Assembly (NCBI GenBank): GCA_034359265.1
Contig: CP136891.1
Coordinates: 10,988,501 to 11,052,500 of the forward strand
Reading direction: 5' to 3'
DNA length: 64,000 bases
Source of the DNA: Canna indica
Taxonomy: Eukaryota > Streptophyta > Magnoliopsida > Zingiberales > Cannaceae
Shown here: in pieces, positions 57,158 to 64,000 of the stretch
Position numbering within the stretch: position 1 is the stretch's first letter
How the letters are laid out: each line of letters begins with the position of its first letter
Translations under genes and position numbers: made by a program
The notes under the pieces: model-generated
What the model saw: the letters and a program-made list of their open reading frames with translations, nothing else
Told to the model about the DNA's origin: nothing
The model's database searches: none

Positions 57158-58905
57158 GGGGGCGTTTGGTTGCCCGCAAGAACAAATGCTGCAACTCTAG
57201 TTGCAGCATTTAGATAACAAATTTGTTTGGTTGACTGCAAAATCATTTTGCAGCATTTATTAGTTGCAATTTGTATTTCAAATATCATTTGCGGGGCCGC
57301 AAGTGAAATTGCAGCCCAAAAAGCCCGCAATACAAGATTGCGGGCTGCAAATACAATAATTTAAGTATTGAAAAATAATTAATTTTGGCAACGTAGAGTC
57401 ATCGGATGAAGACGAGATAAATATCAAAGTTGTAGGTTTTTGCGTGATGAACCTGATGGTAGTGTCAGATTTTACATCTGATGTCATTTGATAGATTTTT
57501 TAATATATTTTTAGTATTATACAAAAATTAAAAATTATTAATTTGTCAAACAAATCGTGTCGGGCCTAAGTTTTTAGCCTGGCCCGAAAAAATTTGTCCC
57601 AGGCTCGACCCAAAAAATTTATGCCCGACCCGGCCCAAAAAAGTTTGTGTCCAGCCTGGCCCGAAAAAATTTGTGCCCGGCCCGGCCCGAAAAATTCGTG
57701 TCCGTCCCGCCCCGAAAAAAATTGTGTCCGACCCGACCCAAAAAATTCGTGCACTGCACGGCCCGTCCCAGCCCGGCTCGATCCAAAAAAATTCGTGCCC
57801 AACCCGGCCTGAAAAATTTCGTGCCCAGCCCGACTCAAAAATTTCGTGCCTGGCTTAGCCCGAAAAAATTTGTGCTTGGCCAGGCCCGAAAAAATTCGTG
57901 CTCAGCCTGGCTCGAAAAAATTCACTGTCGGCCCGGCCCTGCCCAAAAACAATTCGTACCCCGGCCCGGCCCGGCCCGAAAAAATTCATGCCCGACCCAA
58001 AAAATTCGTGCACAACCCAGCCCTGCCCGAAAAAATTTATGCACTGCCTGACTCGTGCCGACCCGAAAAAATTCGTGCCTTGCCCGGCCCAAAATTATTC
58101 GTGCAAGGCCCAGCCCCAAAAAATTCGTGCCCAACCCGGCCCAAAATATTTTGTGCTCGGCCCGCCCCAAAAAAATTCGTGCCCGGTCTAGACCGAAAAA
58201 ATTCTTGCCTGGCCCTGCCCGAAAAAATTCGTGGTCAGCCCTGCCCAAAAAAATTCGTGTCCCGACCCGACCCGAAAAATTTCATGCCCAGCCCAACCTA
58301 ACACGAAAAGAAATTCATGCCCAGTCCGAAATATTCGCATCGGGCCCAACCTTGCCCGAAAAAATTCGTGCACTGCCCATCTTGACTCGGCTCGGCCCAA
58401 AAAATTTATGCCCGACCCCGCATGAGAAAATTCATTCCCGGCCAAAAAAATTTCGTGCTCGGCCCGGCCCGAAAAAATTCCTGCCCGACCCGGCCTGAAA
58501 AAATTTGTTTCCCGGCGCAGCTCAAAAAAATTCATTCCCGGCACGTCCTGACCAGAAAAAAATTCGTGCCCAGCCCGAAAAAAAAATTCGTGCCCTGCCC
58601 GAAAATGTTTGTACCCGACCCGGATAAATTCGTGCATGCTCGGCCCGTCCCGTCCCGGCTCAGCCCGACTTGAGAAAATTCGTGCCCGACCCGACCCGAA
58701 AAATTTCGTAAAATGCAAGTTGCACGTTGCAAGTTGCATGTGTAATTACAACTTCCATTTGCGGTCAACCAAACGCCCGCAAATAGAAGTTGCAGCTCTA
58801 CTTGCGGGCAACCAAACGCTATGCTGCAAAATCTATTTGCGGGCATTTGCTTTTGCATGCAAATGGATTTTACAGCGTTTACCCTTGCGGGCAACCAAAC
58901 GCCCC
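57158..58905. mobile_element. TIR element (Harbinger-like ends) filled with a minisatellite
   Basis: Ends GGGGCGTTTGGTTGCCCGCA and TGCGGGCAACCAAACGCCCC are near-perfect inverted repeats. Sub-terminal TTGCAGCATTT / AACTTGCATTTGCGGGC blocks are also inverted. The flanks are TTC (57155-57157 and 58906-58908), a 3-bp duplication, as in PIF/Harbinger, though the usual target is TTA/TAA. No transposase. About 1.1 kb of the interior is a GC-rich tandem array. Confidence 0.7.
57560..58700. repeat. GC-rich minisatellite, roughly 25-31 bp unit
   Basis: Diverged units of the form GCCCGGCCCGAAAAAATTCG followed by TGCCCGACC repeat about 35-45 times, with variable numbers of CCCGG steps. Stops are rare in every frame, so long open frames appear on both strands (Pro-Lys-Phe-Val/Arg-Pro-Gly periodic peptides). 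These are by-products of the repeat, not genes. Confidence 0.9.
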
Positions 58906-60400
58906 TTCATGAACTTTGACTTGCAGCTTCAGGTACAAGGTCAGTTTAGAGAGAAGGTTAACTGGGAGTAATTTCATATTCTTCAGCAACTCCTCCTTTT
59001 GTGAGAAGGAATATTAGAAGAAATTTGTTGGAGAGTTTAGCTAAAACCAGGGATTTCATTTCCTTTTTTTGGTAAAATTGTTGGTCAAAACTCAAAAGAA
59101 AAGGTAATAATATACAAGGAGTGAGATGCTCATGCGGCCATCTGCATGCAAGTAGACTTTGCACTACAGCAAGGAAACTAGCTAAGCAAAAAAGGAGAGC
59201 AGGAATCTCTGACTTGGAAACATTGTTCACACATCAATTGAGGTTGTTGAAGGAGTTTATTAATTACATATATAATCTATCTGCAATTAGTCAATAGTCT
59301 AATGTTTAGAGCTAGTACTAACTTCCATTTGGATGTTAGGAGTTAGGCCAAAGCACACACAGCAAGGAAAGGAAAAAAGTGTCCATTAATATAAAAATCA
59401 TAGAGACATTGATTACTTGGGGAGTCAAAATTGTTCAAAGTATCTAGAAGTCAACAACGTAAAGTCCTCGTGAGTTTGGTGATCAGTACAAATACAATAC
59501 TAGTATATACTAACCTATGTATTACATTAATTTTAAATCAACATAAATTATAGTTCACTTGCTACTTAACCAAATCAATGAGAACACAAGAAAGACTGCA
59601 GGTTGGAATGCGGCTCATTATTGGATGTCCGGCAACGTTTTTTGCGTTCTAACTTCATAAAAGTTGTTGGATGTCCGATGACAGGAATTGTATAAGATCA
59701 CAGAAGATCTCATTGTTGGATACAGCTGGATTGATTTAGTCATTAATATTTAATATTTGACGTGTACCCAATCCAACTCGACTCGAGTCAAGTCTTGCTT
59801 GCATCAAGTCGGATTGGATCAAGTCAGATTTGGGCCAACGTTCGATCTAGCCTAACTTGAGTACACCCCCAAATTTTAACCCCGCATGTACCCGCTTGGT
59901 GACAGGAAGGAGAAGAGGTTACCCCGCAAATGTGTCGAACATAACTATTTATTTATGTACCCTAATTAGGTACCTGCTTTGTGAATAGACAGAGACTCCG
60001 GCCCCGTATCTTATCCATTACCTGATTGCGGCGAGAAGAGAGGTATATGGTTGGGTAGACTAAGATAGGTAAACACAAAATGTATTGTCCCTAAAGTTCC
60101 TTCCTCATCTGATTTGGTTAGCTCCGCTCGGTTCGCCGGCGTCGAAGAGGAGAAATTGCCGCCGCTTTGTGTCGTTACTTCTCCGATTTCTCGCTATCGC
60201 TGAGGCCTTGTAGTCCCTCCCGATAGGCATCCCCCTCCTCCTCCTCCTCCTCCTCTGCGCCGCTTTCTCACCGGAGATTTTTTTGTTTGGTAAAAAAATG
60301 CATTTTTTCTTCTCTTTGCTCCGACCGATTTGGTAGATTTTTCCAGTCCTTTTAATTTTAGTTTTTATCTGTTTTATAACCAGAATGCTAAACTATCTGT
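58906..60400. other. Intergenic before BLOS1
   Basis: 58906-59300 is the right half of the duplicated segment also found at 62730-63000. 59630-59880 has AATCCAACTCGACTCGAGTC-type repeat debris. 60234-60256 is a (CTC)n tract in the likely BLOS1 leader. No other feature. Confidence 0.45.
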
Positions 60401-60421
60401 ATCTCTAGGGTTCGGGAAAGA

Positions 60422-63400
60422 ATGGAGGGAGTAAAGACCGAGGTGGGGAGCTTGGAATCGTCGCTTCTCAAAATAGTCCAAGAACATCAACAGAGATCCA
60501 CTTTGATAAGAGAAAAAACAGGTTTATCTCGTCCTTTCAAATTCAGAACCCTCTATTCTTATTTTCATGATTTTACATATAGGTGTTGATCTGTTTATAA
60601 TTCTTACACTCTCCTATAGTTTTGACTTTTCTTCATTTTTTGCACTACTTTTTGCTTTTTAGTTTTTTTCCTAAGCTGTATGGTTTTTGGTCATTGTGGA
60701 TTTGTGGTGTAGATCTCAGATTATATGACAGTAAAAATTGATTAAGCATGTTTTTATTATATTTACTAAAACAAGGGATAAACTGATCCGATGCAACTCT
60801 AGGATGGCTATACTTTGTTTTGTAACTAATATGAAAAGGTTTGGGGAATCTTTTAGGAATAATATGATAGGCCATAATGAAAATGGTTAGCTTGAACTAA
60901 ATTGTGATTCTGACCTTCTCTTGTATGACTGTCATTATTAAGAATCTTTCATTCAGCTTCTTGCTTGCTTAAGGTCTCTTCATTTGATAGATCTTTCGGG
61001 CATTGCCTTCATACTTAGTCAAGCCCAATGACTTGGATCAATCTTTGTAGTCATCCACTAAATACACCAGTATAGTTGGCATGATGAGTGAACAAGGTGC
61101 CTAAAAAATTGATGCTCTGAGTCATTTGAAACATGAAAAACTTACAGGCTTGGTAAGAACTTCCTCGTTATAAGTTGCATCTATACATAACATAGAAATT
61201 CTGCGGAATTTGGCGAGTCAAAGAAGATTATGAAGTTTATTTACCATAAGAATGACATTTTCTCTCATATTTTCAGTGTTGAGCAATAATTTGATTTTGC
61301 TCTATCATGACCATCATTTCATCGATAAATGTGCTTCTATAAGTAACGGATGGAAAGCTCTGGCATTTATTTATCTATTTGGTGAGTTTCATATGATTCT
61401 TTTGCCTCGCAGATAAAGCAAAGAAAGATGCTCTAAGAACTGCAATGCGAGTTTCCAACCTTCTGGTTGATACTGTTAATGGAGGAGTTGAAGAGTCATT
61501 TATAAATGAGACACAAATTCAGAATGAAATCCGTGCTTTAGTTAGTACAATCATGCGTTATAAGAAGCAAACAGACCAGTGGCTTGCTGCTTCCCAAGCA
61601 TTGAACACTGTTATAAAGGTTTGTTCCATTAACCATGCTTACAAACTGTCTTAAATAGTCATTTACATTTGCATTGTAAAGTATTCCTCATCCCTTTTTA
61701 GTCACTCTAAGAAGTCCACATTTCATTGTGTATCCAGAAGAAGTTCACATATGACCAATGCAGTTTCAATCTTTTAAAAGGTCAAAGTTTCAATTTACTT
61801 GTATCAAATTGTATAAATAATTAAAAAAATACCAACTGAGTCTGAAATTTTAATTTTTTTTGTGATAGTTTTATTACCCATTATATATTTCAGATTCTAA
61901 CATTTAAATCTTTTTAAAACTTGCCTTGATGTGGTTATACCTATAAAATTATCGCTATAAAATTTACTTGAAGATTTTTTTGGGTGTCTTATAAAACTTG
62001 ATACAGCCACAGGATAATTTTATCCTTTAAAAAATTCAAAGTTTCATATTTTTGTGCCCATGTGAAGGTTCTTTACCATAAAAACCCAAATGATGACCCT
62101 TTGGGTAAATTGCCCTTGTTTTTATTGGCCATGGTTAAATTAATTTGTAAGATAACCACATAAGAGTGTTATACTTCCTGGAATAATATGTGTAATTTAG
62201 CTAACTCTACATTGAATTAGGAAAAGCCATCATAATTTGTGTTATGATTCGGAAAAGTTGCATATTCGGAAGACCAAAAAAAGAGAATTTAAAATGTTGA
62301 AGACTAAACTTCGTTGATCAAATTGTCAAAAAAATGTCCAGATATATGATATTATCTTAACAAAACTAGCTGTAAGGCACTTCTACGCAGAACTAGTGAC
62401 AAAGTAGCCGGCTAAAGAGCTAATTGAGCTTTTGACATTTGACAAAGTAGTCGAAATTGATATTATCTTTTTCACATTAGTGATAAGTTCTTAACTAGCA
62501 AATCTGTCAAACATGCTCCATCCAATCATATACTAGCTTTTTAGTTAGCCAATTATTTGGAATGCATAATCATTGACAAATACCCACTAATTTATCTATC
62601 ATCTCCAAAATGCTAGTTAGATTTGTTTTACTTGAGGTTGGTGGATGTACTAGAAGTAGGAAAGAGTAAGGTTGGCGTATCATTTTCGTAAGTAAGTAGA
62701 TTAAAATAAGAACTTGGAGACTTAACGTTTTTCTTAAAGTGGCTTGAGGGTAATTTCATACTGTTTTGCTGCTTTTGTAGTAAATAAATTTCTTTCAACG
62801 CCTATCACACTCTCTTTGTTATTCAAGGGAATATTTTCATCTAAGTAGTCAAAAGGTAATTTAGGTGTCTAGATTCTCACTTGTCATTTGCATGCAATTG
62901 TAGACTTGATATTATACAACAAGATAGGTATAGACAAAAAAACAGACTTTAAACTACTTAACAACTGATTAATATTCTAGGTTATTTAATTAATATGAAA
63001 GAATTAACCCTCTTTGTACTTAAAAAGTTCATGTCCCAGAAAGTCAGAAACTGGGCTTGTAGGCTATTAATTGATTCAACGGAAGCCATTCTTTATATCA
63101 AAGCTCTCTTATACATATTATACTCTTAATAGGAATGTTCACTATCATGTGAAACCTAATATCCCGTGTTATTGTGCATCCTGAATTGGTCTATGTACTA
63201 ATAAGACAATGTTTATTTTTCTACAACGGAAAATGTTTATTTTTCTGCAACTGAAAAATCGAAAATTGGCTGTGGATGTTTATTTATGTCAATTTTATTT
63301 TGAATTCCTTTTTGATATGCCTATCATTACACACACCTGGATTAGTAAACTCTACCTAGATTATTTATGCAGGAGATTGGTGACTTTGAGAATTGGATGA

Positions 63401-63462
63401 AGGTAATGGATTTCGATTGTAAAAGCATAAATGCTGCCATCCGAAGTATCCATCAGATTTGA
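60422..63462 (+). CDS. BLOS1: BLOS1, BLOC-1 complex subunit 1 homologue
   Basis: Exons 60422-60521, 61413-61618 and 63373-63462; 396 nt, 131 residues, the size of plant BLOS1. The protein is almost wholly helical/coiled-coil: VQEHQQRSTLIREKTDKAKK, MRVSNLLVDTVNGGVEESF, MRYKKQTDQWLAASQALNTV and the GCN5L1-family signature KEIGDFENWMK. It is a subunit of the BLOC-1 endosomal complex, which in Arabidopsis acts with SNX1 in vacuolar trafficking of membrane cargo. The start ATG follows AGGGTTCGGGAAAGA. Exon junctions are GT-AG, phases 1 and 0. Intron 2 (1.75 kb) carries a duplicated intergenic segment. Confidence 0.93.
62310..63000. repeat. Copy of the 56.7-59.3 kb intergenic segment inside BLOS1 intron 2
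   Basis: Co-linear with 56740-57157 plus 58906-59300: GTTGATCAAATTGTCAAA, CAAACATGCTCCATCCAATC, TTACTTGAGGTTGGTGGATG, then GAGGGTAATTTCATACT and TGCATGCAATTGTAGACTT. It lacks the 1.75-kb TIR element, so it represents an empty site for that insertion. Confidence 0.6.
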
Positions 63463-64000
63463 ACTCAGACATAACAGCCATAATCCGTGCCAACTTAATG
63501 TTATTCAATCTGAGGTTGTATATTCCGCTACCAGTGATCTTGATATTGCATTTATTTTTGTTAAGATGAATAAATATTGACCACTACTTGCATTTAACCT
63601 TGGTCTTCAGTGTTGCTGTTCAGCAAAACTGGTAAAATTCGGGTGTGATCAAAGACTATTAGTTATGTGCAGAGAAAAATTAAGTCCTTCAAGGAAAGTT
63701 GTGTTTTTCCCTTCTTTGTGGATGTTGAAATGCCACTTTTTTGCATTAGTTTGCAGGGACTAAATAGTTGGGGGAGCCATGCTCAACTTGGTAGATTGGG
63801 TAAATATATTTGAATGTTATTGGGATCAATATCCTACTTGGGAACAATGACCCAAGATATGTTGTGCCACCTCCATTGGTTGTATTTTTTTCCTGTAAAA
63901 CTAAAATTAACCGCAATGTCATTGAATAATTCATTATGTAATATGACAAAATCTAATGTAATATAAGTTTCAAATAGGCACATGTGAATACGCTTGTTAG
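63463..64000. other. BLOS1 3' UTR and flank
   Basis: No new gene starts before the window end. AATAAA-like words (ATGAATAAATATT near 63567) could serve polyadenylation. Confidence 0.4.

Noticed and set aside
57566..58739. Several ORFs up to 183 codons on both strands
   Set aside because: They are by-products of the GC-rich minisatellite, which lacks stop words in any frame; no start context or family match.

Overview
This is nuclear DNA of a flowering plant: spliced genes with GT-AG introns, plant-specific families (LOB-domain factor, class III peroxidase, phosphoglucan phosphatase) and dense plant-type transposon debris. A monocot outside the grasses is possible, but nothing in the sequence proves it. 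No CRISPR, operon or bacterial feature is present, and I saw no convincing tRNA or rRNA gene. Every multi-exon model below was assembled by eye from splice sites, frame continuity and remembered family sequences; for all eight, the summed exon lengths divide by three.

Layout. 0.2-14.0 kb (+): TIM44, a mitochondrial import motor subunit, with its first exon outside the window and introns full of elements, including a duplicated terminal exon. 14-18 kb: AT-rich repeat terrain with a broken PMEI-type fragment. 18.1-18.6 kb (+): intronless invertase/pectin-methylesterase-inhibitor-like gene. 19.9-22.4 kb (-): SLX1/HIGLE-type GIY-YIG endonuclease. 24.7-26.3 kb: a Mutator-like element carrying a nested TRIM retrotransposon. 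28.3-28.7 kb (-): an 89-residue conserved small protein. 30.9-36.4 kb (-): EngB/YsxC-type GTPase with a long basic N-terminal extension, divergent from LSF2 phosphoglucan phosphatase at 37.3-41.0 kb (+). 44.1-45.1 kb (+): class I LBD factor close to LBD13/LBD15. 48.3-52.4 kb: CACTA element derivative with a 3-bp target duplication. 54.4-56.3 kb (-): class III peroxidase. 57.2-58.9 kb: a TIR element filled with a GC-rich minisatellite. 60.4-63.5 kb (+): BLOS1, the BLOC-1 subunit 1 homologue.

The genes do not form one pathway. They are housekeeping and developmental genes of mitochondrion, plastid, nucleus, endosome and cell wall. SLX1/HIGLE, LBD13 and BLOS1 are, from memory, neighbours in Arabidopsis (At2g30350, At2g30340, At2g30330), so this may be an ancestral neighbourhood expanded by insertions.

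I found no convincing new multi-gene system. The most interesting items are a copied TIM44 terminal exon lying inside a TIR element, two SUMO-interaction-like motifs in the SLX1 tail, a three-LTR TRIM nested in a MULE, a roughly 1.1-kb minisatellite open in several frames, and a recurring 28-30-bp palindrome.
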